The notes: a model not told the origin generated them from the letters alone. A stretch of 64,000 nt of DNA from Aliiroseovarius sp. F20344 (GCF_023016155.1 NZ_JALKBG010000008.1:64501-128500), one strand, 5' to 3'. Positions 35,486 to 45,683 are shown, counted from the stretch's first letter. Numbers and translations are program-made.

Positions 35486-35542
35486 GCGCAGAGCCAAATT
35501 GCTTCAGAGCTGCCTTTCTGGAAGATTAACTGACGCATTTAG

Positions 35543-35982
<440 letters not shown>

Positions 35983-35983
<1 letters not shown>

Positions 35984-36696
35984 TGATTGGTCTTCGGACC
36001 ATTTTGTTTGCCTTCTGTCTGGCGACCCCAGCGACTGCCCAGATTACCGATGCGCGTTATCTGGAACCAACCACGCGCTATGGGCACGGGGCTGTTCCGG
36101 GCGGAGAATACGGTGCGCTTGAGGTGACATTGGATGATGGTCGCCAGATTGTGCTGCGTGTTTCCGGTGGGGTCTTTGAAGATACGATTCCACGTCTGTA
36201 TGACTTTAACGGTGATGGGGTCCCGGAAATCGTGACCGTATTCAGCGGCGATGATGTTGGGGCGATGATCCGGATATATGGGTGGCACGAGGGTGAACTA
36301 AAGCCCGTAGGAACAAGTAAGGCGATCGGCACGCGCCATCGTTGGTTGGCTGTCGCTGGGATTGCGGATTTCAATGGTGATGGGTTGGACGAGATCGCAT
36401 ATGTCGACCGCCCTCATCTGGCGCGCAGGCTTAGACTTTTAACCGTCGATCTGAGCGCAAAAGAGGCTGCTTTCAATGAGCTGTCATCAGTCGGTGGGCT
36501 GACCAACCACAAATATGGCAGCCCGGTGATCGAGGGTGGCGTGCGCATCTGTGACGGGCACAAGCCCGTGGTCGTAACCGCAAGCGCTAATTGGTTCCGC
36601 GTGATTGAAACGCACTTTGATGGGCAGGAACTGATCCTATCCAACGTCGCCCCTTATAAAGGTGAAGATAGCCTGTCGTCGCGTTTGGGATGCTGA
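35983..36696 (+). CDS. Exported VCBS/FG-GAP-type repeat protein
   Basis: 237-residue exported protein with a signal peptide (residues 1-19, ending ATAQ). Two clear FG-GAP/VCBS calcium-loop motifs, LYDFNGDGVPEIVTV (about 71-85) and IADFNGDGLDEIAYV (about 127-141), occur in a beta-propeller-like sequence. The DxNGDGxxE loops probably bind Ca2+. Only two full repeats are readable, which is short for a seven-blade propeller. The function is unknown; proteins like this act as extracellular binding or sensing modules. Its start overlaps the ferredoxin stop, an unexplained pairing. It converges on purD. Confidence 0.85.
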
Positions 36697-36699
36697 CAG

Positions 36700-37962
36700 T
36701 TAAAGCGCTCGCCAACCAATATCCGAGCGGTTGAATCCTTCCGGCCAGTCGATCCCGTCGATCATTTTGTAAGCCCGATCACGTGCTTCCTGAAGGCTGT
36801 TTCCGCGTGCTGTCACGTTTAGAACCCGACCTCCAGCCGCTGTGATTTTGCCATCAACCTCTGTCGTGCCAGCGTGGAATACCATGTTCTTGCTATCCTC
36901 CGGAAGATCATCCAGGCCATTGATGACAGAACCTTTTTTATAGGATCCGGGATAGCCATTTGCCGCCATGACAACGGTGATCGCGTGATCGTCAGCCCAG
37001 TTCACCTGAGCTTCGTGCAACCGCTCTTCCGCGCAGGCCAGCATCAGATCCAGCGCTTGTGCGCCAAGTCGCATCATCAGAACCTGACATTCCGGATCGC
37101 CGAAACGCACGTTGTATTCGACCAGACGCGCCTGCCCGTCTTTGATCATGAAGCCCGCGTAGAGCACGCCTTGATAGGGGGTGCCGCGTTTGGCCATCTC
37201 GTCCACGGTCGGCTGCACAATCTCGCGCATGGCGCGGGCCGCAATTTCGTCGGTCAGCACCGGGGCTGGCGAGTACGCGCCCATACCGCCCGTGTTCAGG
37301 CCGGTGTCACCGTCACCCACACGTTTGTGGTCTTGAGCCGTTCCGATGGGCAGCGCCGTCTTACCGTCGCAAAGGATGAAGTAGGACGCTTCTTCACCTT
37401 CCATGAACTCCTCGATGACGACCTCGGCGCCTGCGCCACCAAAGGCGCCGCCAAACATATCGTCGATCGCGTCCAGTGCGGTTTGTTCATCCATCGCCAC
37501 GATCACACCCTTACCGGCAGCCAACCCGTCGGCCTTAACCACGATCGGCGCGCCTTGTTCGCGGATATAGGCTTTGGCGGCGTCAGCGTCGGTGAAGTGA
37601 CCATAGGCGGCTGTGGGCGCGTTCGCCGCATCGCAGATTTCCTTGGTGAAGCTTTTCGAGGCCTCCAGCTTTGCCGCCTCAGCAGAAGGGCCAAACACCT
37701 TGACGCCCGCCTCACGTAAACGATCCGCTACGCCTGCTGCCAAAGGTGCCTCGGGGCCGACAATCACAAAGTCGATTGTGTTATCCTGTGCGAAGCTCGC
37801 CACCGCGCCACCATCCTCGATGTCCAGCTTGGCGCATTCCGCGATCTGCGCCATGCCTGCGTTGCCGGGGGCGACAATCAGCCGGTCACATTTCGGGTTC
37901 TGCATCACAGCCCATGCCAGCGCATGTTCACGCCCGCCGCTGCCCAGAATGAGGATGTTCAT
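36700..37962 (-). CDS. purD: Phosphoribosylamine--glycine ligase
   Basis: Second step of de novo purine synthesis, joining glycine to phosphoribosylamine. The 420-residue enzyme has [18 protein letters not shown] at the N-terminus (preATP-grasp domain), the ATP-grasp core with [15 protein letters not shown] near residue 142-156, [13 protein letters not shown], and [13 protein letters not shown] with the metal ligands. The start at 37962 is used; the longer frame to 38019 adds 19 unlikely residues. It stands alone on the minus strand: FG-GAP protein converges with it and the 38022 gene is divergent. Confidence 0.96.
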   Translation of the reverse strand: MNILILGSGGREHALAWAVMQNPKCDRLIVAPGNAGMAQIAECAKLDIEDGGAVASFAQDNTIDFVIVGPEAPLAAGVADRLREAGVKVFGPSAEAAKLEASKSFTKEICDAANAPTAAYGHFTDADAAKAYIREQGAPIVVKADGLAAGKGVIVAMDEQTALDAIDDMFGGAFGGAGAEVVIEEFMEGEEASYFILCDGKTALPIGTAQDHKRVGDGDTGLNTGGMGAYSPAPVLTDEIAARAMREIVQPTVDEMAKRGTPYQGVLYAGFMIKDGQARLVEYNVRFGDPECQVLMMRLGAQALDLMLACAEERLHEAQVNWADDHAITVVMAANGYPGSYKKGSVINGLDDLPEDSKNMVFHAGTTEVDGKITAAGGRVLNVTARGNSLQEARDRAYKMIDGIDWPEGFNRSDIGWRAL

Positions 37963-38021
37963 GGATGCTCTCCCTGTATAAGTTGTGCGTGAAATACAGA
38001 AGCGGCAAGGCAACGACAAGC

Positions 38022-38720
38022 ATGCAGAACGAAAAGCTGTGGAATGCTATTCAGGCACACGAGTTTGACGACGGGTTTGCAAGCCGGTTGGCAGCCGAAC
38101 TGAATTGGGACCTAGCGTTCTCGCAAGACGCGATTTCCGAGTATCTTCGTTTTGTATACCTATCTCAAATCTCGAAGAGTTCCGTAACCCCTTCGCGAAC
38201 GATCGACAAAGTTTGGCACTTTCATCTGACCTACACGAAAAACTACTGGGATGTTTTGTGTAAGCAGGTTTTGATGCAACCGTTGCATCATAATCCTGGT
38301 GGTTCAAACGAGAACCAGGATCGGTATCGAGTTCAGTTTGCGAATACCTTGGCCCTGTATCAATTGGAGTTTGGAGGAACGGCACCGGCCAAGTATTGGG
38401 GACCGCGGCCCTATAGCGATATCAAAGCTTACTTTCGGCGGCGGATGTGGCTGGTTGTACTTCCTGTATTCATCTTGGTTTATTGGATTGCACCGTTTTT
38501 CGGACTCGGGTTCTCAATGGAAGGCTGGACTGGGGTAGGTATCTGGATTGGCTATTTAGGCATGGTTCTTGTCTCGTTGAGGCTTCACAACTGGTGGATG
38601 GAATCCCGGAAGCCGAATGGTGATTGTGGCGGAAAGAGAGTGGAATATGAGATTTCACTCACCGCCGAAAGTGACGGCGATGGAAACGCCGATTGCGGTG
38701 GCGGAGGATGCGGAGACTAA
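38022..38720 (+). CDS. Membrane protein with DKVWHxH motif and Gly-Cys tail (TIGR04222/GRDP-like)
   Basis: 232-residue protein. The soluble part (residues 1-130) contains [20 protein letters not shown] followed by PLHHNPG, resembling the His-rich motif of plant glycine-rich domain proteins and bacterial TIGR04222 membrane proteins. Two helices follow at about 145-165 and 175-192, and the end is CGGGGCGD, a Gly-Cys tail typical of TIGR04222. The His and Cys clusters suggest metal binding, but function is unknown. The gene is AT-richer than its neighbours. The ATG at 38022 is weakly supported by GGCAAGG. The stop is 1 base before the xseA ATG. Confidence 0.7.
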   Translation: MQNEKLWNAIQAHEFDDGFASRLAAELNWDLAFSQDAISEYLRFVYLSQISKSSVTPSRTIDKVWHFHLTYTKNYWDVLCKQVLMQPLHHNPGGSNENQDRYRVQFANTLALYQLEFGGTAPAKYWGPRPYSDIKAYFRRRMWLVVLPVFILVYWIAPFFGLGFSMEGWTGVGIWIGYLGMVLVSLRLHNWWMESRKPNGDCGGKRVEYEISLTAESDGDGNADCGGGGCGD

Positions 38721-38721
38721 G

Positions 38722-40296
38722 ATGGACCTAATCGACGATCCCCAGCCGGGTGAAAACGCCCCAGAGTTTACTGTTTCCGAGATCTCGGGTGCAGTGAAGA
38801 AGACCATAGAAGGCGCATTTGGTCGTGTCCGCGTGCGCGGCGAGGTTGGTCGCGTGATGTTGGCGCGGTCGGGGCATCTTTACTTCGACGTGAAAGACGA
38901 CCGGTCCGTGATCGCAGCGGTCAGCTGGAAGGGGCAGGTGAGCCGCCTTTCGATCATGCCGGAAGAAGGCATGGAGGTCATTGTTTCGGGCAAAATCACC
39001 ACCTTTGGCAGCCAGTCCAAATACCAGATCAACGTGGATGATGTGGTCGTCGCGGGCGAAGGCGCGTTGATGGCGATGTTGGAAAAGCGCAAGAAAGCAC
39101 TGGCCGCTGAGGGGCTTTTTGCACCGGAACGCAAGAAAAAGCTGCCTTTCCTGCCTGAAGTGATCGGCGTTGTGACTTCGCCCTCCGGGGCCGTGATCCG
39201 CGATATTCTGCACAGGTTGCGTGATCGCTTCCCGCGCAAGGTGCTGATCTGGCCCGTCGCTGTGCAGGGCGACGCCTGTGCCCCTCAGGTGGCTGCGGCA
39301 ATCGAAGGTTTCAATCGTCTGACACCCGGCGGTGCGCTGCCCCGTCCAGATTTGCTGATTGTAGCGCGGGGTGGTGGCTCTATCGAGGACCTTTGGGGCT
39401 TCAACGAAGAAGTCGTCGCCCGCGCTGCCGCTGCATCGGACATCCCGTTAATCTCTGCTGTTGGGCACGAAACGGATACGACTCTGATTGACTTTGTGTC
39501 CGACCTGCGCGCCCCGACGCCGACCGCAGCGGCAGAACATGCCGTGCCGGTTCGGCTGGAATTGCTTGCGTGGACAGAGGAACAGGGAACCCGCCTGACC
39601 CGATCATTAGAGCAAGGCGTGGGGCAAAGGGGTCAGAGGCTGCGCGATCTTGCGCGTGCCTTACCACGTGCCGAAGCGTTGCTGGACGGGCCGCGTCAAA
39701 GACTGGACACAGCGGGGCTGAAACTGCCTGCAGCGTTGACGCATATGACGCAGGCGCGGCGCGTGAAGCTGACGGAAGCAGCGGCTGGTTTGCGCCCACG
39801 CGCGCTGACCGCGCGGTTGGCGCCACTGCGCGACAAGTTGGACGGAACTGCCGCGCGTCTTGGGCCGGGGTTGTCACGGGGAACCGCCGATCATCGTCGT
39901 GAATTGAACAAGCTCTCCGCGCGTTTGGATGCGGGACGGATCCGGGAAGACAACAAGAAACGGGCTGGTCAGGTTCGGGATGTTGCTGCTCGGCTTGACC
40001 ACGCCTATCTCAGCGCAGTTGCCCGTCAGACTGACCGATTGGTCGCGCTGGAGCGCATGCGCCAGACGCTTGGCTATACCGAGACGCTTAAACGTGGCTA
40101 TGCAGTTGTGCGTGGGGATGGCGATGTTGTGACCACGCAGAAAGCGGCGTCGAAAGCAGGGGCGCTTGAGATCGAGTTTGCAGATGGGCGGCTTTCCGTC
40201 GGCGATGCCACGGCAACCGCAGCAAAGCCAAAGGCAAAGCCCACAAAACCATCAAGCCCCGGGAAAACTGACCCAGGGCAGGGGTCCTTGTTCTGA
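38722..40296 (+). CDS. xseA: Exodeoxyribonuclease VII large subunit
   Basis: 524-residue large subunit of exonuclease VII, which degrades single-stranded DNA with XseB. The N-terminal OB domain is preceded by FTVSEISGAVKKTIEGAFG (about residues 15-33), typical for XseA. The catalytic domain holds LPEVIGVVTSPSGAVIRDI, LLIVARGGGSIEDLWGFNEE and ISAVGHETDTTLIDFVSDLRAPTPTAAAE, the last being the family hallmark. A long coiled-coil follows, then a Lys/Pro/Ala-rich tail (residues about 490-515). ATG 38722 (MDLIDDPQ) with GGAG upstream is preferred over the ATG 38617 that overlaps the previous gene. xseB is not in this window. Confidence 0.96.
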   Translation: MDLIDDPQPGENAPEFTVSEISGAVKKTIEGAFGRVRVRGEVGRVMLARSGHLYFDVKDDRSVIAAVSWKGQVSRLSIMPEEGMEVIVSGKITTFGSQSKYQINVDDVVVAGEGALMAMLEKRKKALAAEGLFAPERKKKLPFLPEVIGVVTSPSGAVIRDILHRLRDRFPRKVLIWPVAVQGDACAPQVAAAIEGFNRLTPGGALPRPDLLIVARGGGSIEDLWGFNEEVVARAAAASDIPLISAVGHETDTTLIDFVSDLRAPTPTAAAEHAVPVRLELLAWTEEQGTRLTRSLEQGVGQRGQRLRDLARALPRAEALLDGPRQRLDTAGLKLPAALTHMTQARRVKLTEAAAGLRPRALTARLAPLRDKLDGTAARLGPGLSRGTADHRRELNKLSARLDAGRIREDNKKRAGQVRDVAARLDHAYLSAVARQTDRLVALERMRQTLGYTETLKRGYAVVRGDGDVVTTQKAASKAGALEIEFADGRLSVGDATATAAKPKAKPTKPSSPGKTDPGQGSLF

Positions 40297-40311
40297 TGGA
40301 ACGCCCCGCGC

Positions 40312-41214
40312 TTAGCGCTTCGGCCTTTGCCCCGGCTTGCCCCGTTGCGGGCGGCCCGACCTTTGCGGGTTGGGGCCTTTGGAGCCGGATTTTGAACTGG
40401 GCTTGAACCCAGTTTTCAGAGCGGCTCCTCGGTTGCCTTTCGGTGGTGCTTTGCGCGTCCGGGTGGGCGGTTTTTTATCTTCATCCATCCCAAGCTGATC
40501 ACGCACCACACGGCGTTTGACCTCTTCCACCTCTCCCGCTTTCAATTCTCCCAGTTGAAAGGGGCCATAGCTAACGCGAAGAAGGCGGTTCACCGACAGA
40601 CCAATGGCTTCCATCGCGCGACGAATTTCGCGGTTTTTGCCCTCTTGAAGGCTGATGGTCAGCCAGGCATTTGCGCCCTGCTGCCGATCAAGCGAGATCG
40701 ACATGGGCTGAAAACGCTCGCCATCAACGGTGATTCCCTTGCGAACCGGTGCCAGGACATCATCTGTCGGCCGGCCTTTTACACGCACACGGTATTTGCG
40801 GGTCCACCCGGTTGAGGGCAGCTCTAGCTTGCGTTTCACCTCTCCGTCATTCGTTAAAAGAAGCAAACCTTCAGAGTTCAGATCCAGACGCCCAATACTC
40901 ATCACACGCGGCAGATCATCAGGCAGCTTGTCAAAGACGGTTTCGCGCCCTTTTTCATCTTTGGCGGTGGTCACCAGCCCTGAGGGTTTGTGATACAGCC
41001 AGATTCGCGGAGGTTCAGGTTCGGCCACGGGCTTGTCATCGACAAGGATCTTGTCTTGCGGCGTTATGTTCAGCGCGGGGCTTTCGATCACCTTGCCATT
41101 CACGCTGACGCGCCCGGCTTCGATCATACGTTCGGCTTCGCGGCGGCTGGCAACGCCAGCGCGCGACAGCACTTTGGCGATGCGATCGCCTTTGGGGGTG
41201 GGATTGTCCGTCAT
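40312..41214 (-). CDS. rluB: RluB-like 23S rRNA pseudouridine synthase (RsuA family)
   Basis: 300-residue pseudouridine synthase. An N-terminal S4 RNA-binding domain (DRIAKVLSRAGVASRREAERMIEAGRVSVNG) precedes the catalytic domain with Asp in SIGRLDLNSEGLLLLTNDGEV and the QEGKNREIRRAMEAIG segment that marks RsuA/RluB/RluE enzymes. The C-terminus is a Lys/Arg/Gly-rich tail (about 255-300). RluB modifies U2605 of 23S rRNA in E. coli; assignment to RluB rather than RluE rests on the S4 domain and length. The start is 41214 (MTDNPTPKG), not the earlier frame start. It is divergent from tadA and convergent with xseA. Confidence 0.9.
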   Translation of the reverse strand: MTDNPTPKGDRIAKVLSRAGVASRREAERMIEAGRVSVNGKVIESPALNITPQDKILVDDKPVAEPEPPRIWLYHKPSGLVTTAKDEKGRETVFDKLPDDLPRVMSIGRLDLNSEGLLLLTNDGEVKRKLELPSTGWTRKYRVRVKGRPTDDVLAPVRKGITVDGERFQPMSISLDRQQGANAWLTISLQEGKNREIRRAMEAIGLSVNRLLRVSYGPFQLGELKAGEVEEVKRRVVRDQLGMDEDKKPPTRTRKAPPKGNRGAALKTGFKPSSKSGSKGPNPQRSGRPQRGKPGQRPKR

Positions 41215-41286
41215 ACCCCCGCATAACGCGGGCCGCGCGAAAGGGGAAGCCTTGGCAAGCAGGTCATTGGCAGGCATGAAGGGCGC

Positions 41287-41742
41287 ATGAGCCAGTTCAA
41301 AAGCCATATGGAGACCGCCCTGTCAGAAGCCCGCGCCGCCGCAACCCGCGGTGAAGTGCCTGTGGGCGCGGCGCTGGTGTCCCCATCCGGTGAAGTGGTG
41401 GCCACGGCGGGTAATCGCACCCGCGAGATGAACGACCCGACGGCCCATGCAGAAATCCTTGTGATCCGTGAAGGCTGTGCTGCTGCCGGGTCAGAGCGTC
41501 TACCTGATCACGATCTTTATGTCACTCTGGAACCCTGTCCCATGTGCGCGACGGCGATTTCAGCAGCCCGCATCCGGCGGGTTTACTATGGTGCAGCGGA
41601 CCCCAAATCTGGTGGTGTTGCGCAAGGCCCGCGCATTTTCAGCCACCCTCAGTGCCATCACGTGCCCGAGGTCTATGACGGGATCGCCGCGGAGGAATCC
41701 GAAGAGCTTCTGAAATCCTTTTTTGCCGCCAGGCGTGATTGA
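41287..41742 (+). CDS. tadA: tRNA-specific adenosine deaminase TadA
   Basis: Deaminates A34 to inosine in tRNA-Arg(ACG). The 151-residue enzyme has the zinc motifs HAE (near residue 55, in DPTAHAEILVIREG) and PCPMC (near 83), plus a C-terminal region ending with ESEELLKSFFAARR. The sequence fits the single-domain TadA rather than a CDA. It is divergent from the RluB gene. Confidence 0.95.
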   Translation: MSQFKSHMETALSEARAAATRGEVPVGAALVSPSGEVVATAGNRTREMNDPTAHAEILVIREGCAAAGSERLPDHDLYVTLEPCPMCATAISAARIRRVYYGAADPKSGGVAQGPRIFSHPQCHHVPEVYDGIAAEESEELLKSFFAARRD

Positions 41743-41838
41743 ACGCCGCTTACAGACGCGCACCGCTTGCAGCCTGAGCCCCCGCGCGATAAATGACGGG
41801 ACAAAGCGCCTTGTGCGACACACACCCGGAGACACTTC

Positions 41839-42126
41839 ATGTCGATTGATATCGAAACCGCGCGCAAGGTTGCGCATTTGGCCCGCATCAAGGTCGAGGA
41901 AGACCGCCTGCCGGAGCTGGCCGAGAACTTCAATGCGATCCTTGGGTTCATCGAGCAATTGAACGAGGTGGATGTGGAAGGTGTCGAACCGATGACCTCG
42001 GTTACGCCGATGCGCCTGAAACGCCGTGAAGATGTGGTGACCGATGGCGACATGCCTGAAAAGATCCTGTCCAACGCACCGGATGCACGCGAAGGCTTCT
42101 TCGCGGTTCCGAAAGTTGTTGAATAA
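41839..42126 (+). CDS. gatC: Aspartyl/glutamyl-tRNA amidotransferase subunit C
   Basis: 95-residue subunit of GatCAB, which converts Glu-tRNA(Gln) and Asp-tRNA(Asn) to the amidated forms. The typical opening SIDIETARKVAHLARIKVEE and the SVTPMRLKRREDVVTDG segment that wraps GatA are present. It lies 12 bases before gatA and is coupled with it. gatB is not in this window. Confidence 0.96.
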   Translation: MSIDIETARKVAHLARIKVEEDRLPELAENFNAILGFIEQLNEVDVEGVEPMTSVTPMRLKRREDVVTDGDMPEKILSNAPDAREGFFAVPKVVE

Positions 42127-42138
42127 GGGGGCAGGGAC

Positions 42139-43620
42139 ATGACTGAGCTGAATAAACTGACCATCGCCGATGCCCGTGACGCGCTGCGCAAAGGTGACGT
42201 GACTTCCACCGAAATCACCGAGGCTTGCCTGACCGAAATTGAAGGCGCTGGCGCGCTGGGCGCTTTCGTCCACAACACCTCCGATCTGGCCCGCGAGCAG
42301 GCGAAAGCCGCTGACGCCCGAATTCAGGCGGGTGATGCGCCTGACATGTGCGGCATCCCGCTGGGTATTAAAGACCTGTTCTGCACCAAAGGTGTGCCGT
42401 CGCAGGCCGCGTCGAAAATCCTTGATGGCTTCAAGCCGGAATACGAATCGACCGTTAGCCAGAACCTTCTGGATGCTGGTACGATCATGTTGGGCAAACT
42501 CAACATGGACGAGTTTGCGATGGGGTCCTCGAACGAGACTTCGGTCTACGGCAACGCGGTGAACCCGTGGAAAATCGATGATCGCGAGCTAACCCCTGGC
42601 GGGTCCTCGGGTGGGTCGGCATCCGCTGTGGCTGCGGATTTGTGTCTGGGGGCCACTGGCACCGACACTGGCGGGTCGATCCGTCAGCCTGCGGCTTTCA
42701 CTGGCATCACCGGCATCAAACCCACCTACGGGCGCTGCTCGCGTTGGGGGGTGGTGGCATTTGCAAGTTCGCTGGACCAGGCTGGACCGATGACCAAATC
42801 GGTGCGCGATGCGGCGATCATGCTGGAAGCCATGTGTGGCCATGACGCGAAGGATTCGACCAGCGCCGACATACCGGTACCAAATTTCGAAGCGATGCTG
42901 ACCGGTGATATCAAAGGCAAGAAAATTGGTATTCCGAAGGAGTACCACATGGATGGCATGCCCGATGAGATCGAGAAGCTGTGGGCCGATGGGGCCGACA
43001 TGCTGCGCGACGCAGGTGCCGAGATGGTCGATATCTCGCTTCCACACACCAAATATGCGCTGCCCGCCTATTACGTGATTGCACCTGCCGAGGCATCGTC
43101 GAACCTTGCGCGCTATGACGGCGTGAAATACGGCCACCGCGCAAAGCTGGAAGCGGGCGATGGTATTGATGAAATGTACGCCAAAACCCGTGCTGAAGGT
43201 TTCGGGGATGAGGTGCAGCGCCGCGTGATGGTCGGCACCTATGTTCTGTCGGCGGGTTTCTACGACGCCTATTACAACCGCGCCCGTCGCGTGCGCGCGT
43301 TGATCAAGAAAGACTTCGACGACGTGTTCGCCCAAGGCATTGATGCGATCCTGACCCCTGCGACGCCCTCTGCCGCCTTCGGCTTGGGCGAAATGGCGAA
43401 TGCGGATCCGGTGAAAATGTACCTCAACGACGTTTTCACCGTAACCGTGAACCTTGCGGGCCTGCCTGGAATCTCGATCCCTGCGGGTCTGGATGCACAG
43501 GGTCTTCCGCTTGGCCTCCAGCTTATTGGGCGCCCGTGGGAAGAAGGCGATCTGCTGAATATCGCCCACGAAGTCGAAGCGCGTGCTGGCTTTGTGGCGA
43601 AGCCGTCTAAATGGTGGTAA
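42139..43620 (+). CDS. gatA: Aspartyl/glutamyl-tRNA amidotransferase subunit A
   Basis: 493-residue amidase subunit that releases ammonia from glutamine for tRNA transamidation. The amidase signature is complete: Lys in [14 protein letters not shown] (about residue 79), cis-Ser in the [15 protein letters not shown] loop (about 154-168) and the nucleophile Ser in [14 protein letters not shown] (about 175-188). [21 protein letters not shown] is the GatA-specific continuation. It follows gatC after 12 bases with an AGGG ribosome-binding site. The downstream lipoprotein gene begins 42 bases on and may be read through. Confidence 0.97.
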   Translation: MTELNKLTIADARDALRKGDVTSTEITEACLTEIEGAGALGAFVHNTSDLAREQAKAADARIQAGDAPDMCGIPLGIKDLFCTKGVPSQAASKILDGFKPEYESTVSQNLLDAGTIMLGKLNMDEFAMGSSNETSVYGNAVNPWKIDDRELTPGGSSGGSASAVAADLCLGATGTDTGGSIRQPAAFTGITGIKPTYGRCSRWGVVAFASSLDQAGPMTKSVRDAAIMLEAMCGHDAKDSTSADIPVPNFEAMLTGDIKGKKIGIPKEYHMDGMPDEIEKLWADGADMLRDAGAEMVDISLPHTKYALPAYYVIAPAEASSNLARYDGVKYGHRAKLEAGDGIDEMYAKTRAEGFGDEVQRRVMVGTYVLSAGFYDAYYNRARRVRALIKKDFDDVFAQGIDAILTPATPSAAFGLGEMANADPVKMYLNDVFTVTVNLAGLPGISIPAGLDAQGLPLGLQLIGRPWEEGDLLNIAHEVEARAGFVAKPSKWW

Positions 43621-43662
43621 AACCCGCGAAACTGGCGTGAAAGCAACTTCAGGGAGCTCACG

Positions 43663-44406
43663 ATGCGCATCACAATCGGATTTGTTGCACTTGGCTTGAT
43701 GGCTGGCTGTATGTCGCCTTTGCCGGATAGCCGTTCCCCCGAAGGAATATCCGGGCAGACAGCGCAAATAGGTGCGGACGGGCAGCCTCTGTCTGCATTT
43801 GGCGACAATAGTTCAGTTGATGCAGCACCAACCGCTGCGTCGGAAGCTGCGGGCATTTCGGACGAGCAAGATTTCTCGGCTGTGTCTTCACGTGAAAGCA
43901 TCCAAAGTGATGCGCAGCGCTTGGCTGGGTATCGTGCGAACTATGAACAGGTGCAGCCAGAAGCGCTGCCAGATCGACCCTCGGGAAGTTCGGCATCTAT
44001 TGTGCAATATGCACTGTCCACGACCAACTCTGTCGGGCAACCGGTCTATCAGCGTTCTTCTTTGTCAGGTGATGCACGAGCGCGCCGCAATTGCTCGCGC
44101 TATACGTCCGCTGATTTTGCACAAATTGCGTTTCTTGAGGGCGGAGGCCCAAAGCGCGACAAACACGGAATTGATCCTGATGGGGATGGGTTCGCCTGTG
44201 CATGGGATCCAGCGCCGTTTCGTGCGGCACGTGGTGTGACGCAGCCTGCGACAACACCCGATGCGGCTGTGAGTGCGGAAGAACTGCAAGCGATTGGAAT
44301 CACTACCAATCCAGCACCTGCTCCTGCCCCCACCCCGGCCCCTGCGCCACAGCCAGCGCCTGATGTGCCGCTGCCCGGGGAAACGTTGAACATCTCGACC
44401 GAGTGA
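43663..44406 (+). CDS. Excalibur-domain lipoprotein
   Basis: 247-residue exported lipoprotein. Signal peptide with lipobox LMAGC predicts lipidation at about Cys16. A long low-complexity Ser/Ala/Gln-rich linker leads to an excalibur motif near residues 160-190 (YTSADFAQIAFLEGGG ... HGIDPDGDGFACAW), a Ca2+-binding module with the DxDGDGxxC loop. The C-terminus is Pro/Ala-rich (PAPAPAPTPAPAPQPAP), which may be a wall-spanning spacer. Its stop is directly followed by the ATG of an amidase gene, so the two may act together at the peptidoglycan. Confidence 0.85.
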   Translation: MRITIGFVALGLMAGCMSPLPDSRSPEGISGQTAQIGADGQPLSAFGDNSSVDAAPTAASEAAGISDEQDFSAVSSRESIQSDAQRLAGYRANYEQVQPEALPDRPSGSSASIVQYALSTTNSVGQPVYQRSSLSGDARARRNCSRYTSADFAQIAFLEGGGPKRDKHGIDPDGDGFACAWDPAPFRAARGVTQPATTPDAAVSAEELQAIGITTNPAPAPAPTPAPAPQPAPDVPLPGETLNISTE

Positions 44407-45075
44407 ATGCGGGCAATTTCCCATCCCTCTCCGAATTTCGGACCCCGTCGGGATGGGTTGCAGCCCTCACTGATCGTTCTTCACTACACTGCCATGCCAG
44501 ACCCGGACGAGGCTTTGACCCGTCTGTGCGACCCCGAACATGAAGTATCGGCGCATTATCTGATCTACCGGGATGGTCGGCTGTTTCGAATGGTCGAGGA
44601 AGATCAGCGTGCTTGGCATGCAGGAGCCGGGTCTTGGAGGGGGATGGATGACATCAACTCCCGATCTATTGGTATCGAGATCGACAATGATGGTGCATCG
44701 CCTTTTTCCGAACCGCAGATGTGTACTTTGGAACAGCTGTTGTCCGGTGTTATGACCCGCTGGGATATCCCCCCCGCAGCCGTGATTGGTCACAGTGATA
44801 TGGCCCCCGGACGCAAATTCGACCCCGGACCGCGTTTCGACTGGGCGCGACTGGCGCGACAGGGCCTTGCTGTGTGCTCAGGAACGTCGGGCTCCATAGG
44901 CGACCCGTCGTTCGACACTTTCCGCAGTTGCGCTGCCAAACTGGGCTACCCAACCGATATCGATGACGCCACCCTGCTGGCTGCCGTACGCTTGCGCCAC
45001 CGACCATGGGGCGAGGGGGCCCTGTCAGAAGATGACTTCGCAGCCCTTCCCAGCCCCTCGCATTTTCTTGCCTAA
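44407..45075 (+). CDS. N-acetylmuramoyl-L-alanine amidase (AmpD/amidase_2 type)
   Basis: 222-residue zinc amidase that cleaves the MurNAc-L-Ala bond. Features are the Zn-ligand His in IVLHYTAMPDPDEALTRL, EVSAHYLIYRDG, the SIGIEIDN strand, and HSDMAPGRKFDPGPRFDW with the second His and catalytic Asp. A cytoplasmic AmpD-type recycling role is favoured because I see no signal peptide. The gene starts directly at the end of the excalibur lipoprotein stop (no spacer), suggesting co-expression. It is followed by a hairpin and the rnpB promoter. Confidence 0.9.
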   Translation: MRAISHPSPNFGPRRDGLQPSLIVLHYTAMPDPDEALTRLCDPEHEVSAHYLIYRDGRLFRMVEEDQRAWHAGAGSWRGMDDINSRSIGIEIDNDGASPFSEPQMCTLEQLLSGVMTRWDIPPAAVIGHSDMAPGRKFDPGPRFDWARLARQGLAVCSGTSGSIGDPSFDTFRSCAAKLGYPTDIDDATLLAAVRLRHRPWGEGALSEDDFAALPSPSHFLA

Positions 45076-45133
45076 AATATCCCGGGGTGAGCCTCAAAGA
45101 GGCGAGGGGCTGCGCCCCTTCCGCCCTCGCGCC

Positions 45134-45162
45134 TTGACGCCACGGCTCAGCATATCTAAGTC
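45134..45162 (+). promoter_or_regulatory. Predicted rnpB promoter
   Basis: TTGACG at 45134-45139 is a near-consensus -35. With 17 bases spacing, a weak -10 (TAAGTC, 45157-45162) falls 7 bases before the predicted 5' end of RNase P RNA at 45170. Confidence 0.45.
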
Positions 45163-45169
45163 CAACATT

Positions 45170-45559
45170 GCGCGGATGGCTGGATGACCGCGGGTCGTTA
45201 GGATGCTTGCATCTTTGGGGCGCGAGGAAAGTCCGGACTCCACAAGGCAACGGTGCCGGGTAACGCCCGGCCGGGGAAACCCGAGGGAAAGCGCCACAGA
45301 AAACAGACAGCCTGCGCCTGCGCAGGTTATGGTGAAACGGTGGGGTAAGAGCCCACCGCGCTTCTGGCAACAGCGGCGGCACGGCAAGCCCCACCGGGAG
45401 CAATGCCTAATAGGGATCGCGCGGGGGCAACCCCAGGGGCGTCTTGCCCCGAGCAGATCCGGGTTGGCAGCTTGAACCTGTTGGTAACAGCAGGTCTAGA
45501 GGAATGGTCATCCATGGTGGCAACACCGGGACAGAATCCGGCTTACAGGCCATCCGCGC
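45170..45559 (+). ncRNA. rnpB: RNase P RNA (bacterial type A)
   Basis: Catalytic RNA that trims pre-tRNA 5' leaders with RnpA. The ends pair over 11 bp (GCGCGGATGGC at 45170-45180 with GCCATCCGCGC at 45549-45559), forming P1. Universal core sequences are present: GAGGAAAGTCCGGACTCC (CR I region), GGTAAGAGCCCACCG, and ACAGAATCCGGCTTACAGG near the 3' end (CR V and the P4 pairing strand). A predicted length near 390 nt fits alphaproteobacterial type A RNA. The ends are set by the P1 helix, so mature ends could shift by a few bases. Confidence 0.93.
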
Positions 45560-45655
45560 GTATTCATTTGGAGTCAGTTACAATCTTCCGCATGCGCAAA
45601 GCGCAGCCCCCGTATCGAGAATATGTCCTGCGCCGCATAATTTGACCTTTCGCTG

Positions 45656-45683
45656 TTGACTCGGGGGCCAATGGCGCTAAAAG
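45656..45683 (+). promoter_or_regulatory. Predicted rpmG promoter
   Basis: TTGACT (45656-45661) and TAAAAG (45678-45683) are separated by 16 bases, upstream of rpmG by 57 bases. A short GC-rich inverted repeat (GGGCG/CGCCC) lies in the predicted leader. Confidence 0.55.

Noticed and set aside
36874-37719. 281-codon plus-strand frame inside purD
   Set aside because: PurD on the minus strand carries intact ATP-grasp motifs; the opposite frame has no start context or family sequence.
42589-43767. 392-codon minus-strand frame opposite gatA
   Set aside because: GatA has the full amidase signature; the antisense frame reads as low-complexity Arg/His/Gly text.
45101-45120. GC-rich hairpin after the amidase as a terminator
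   Set aside because: AGGGGC/GCCCCT forms a short stem but no T-tract follows, and it lies close to the rnpB promoter.
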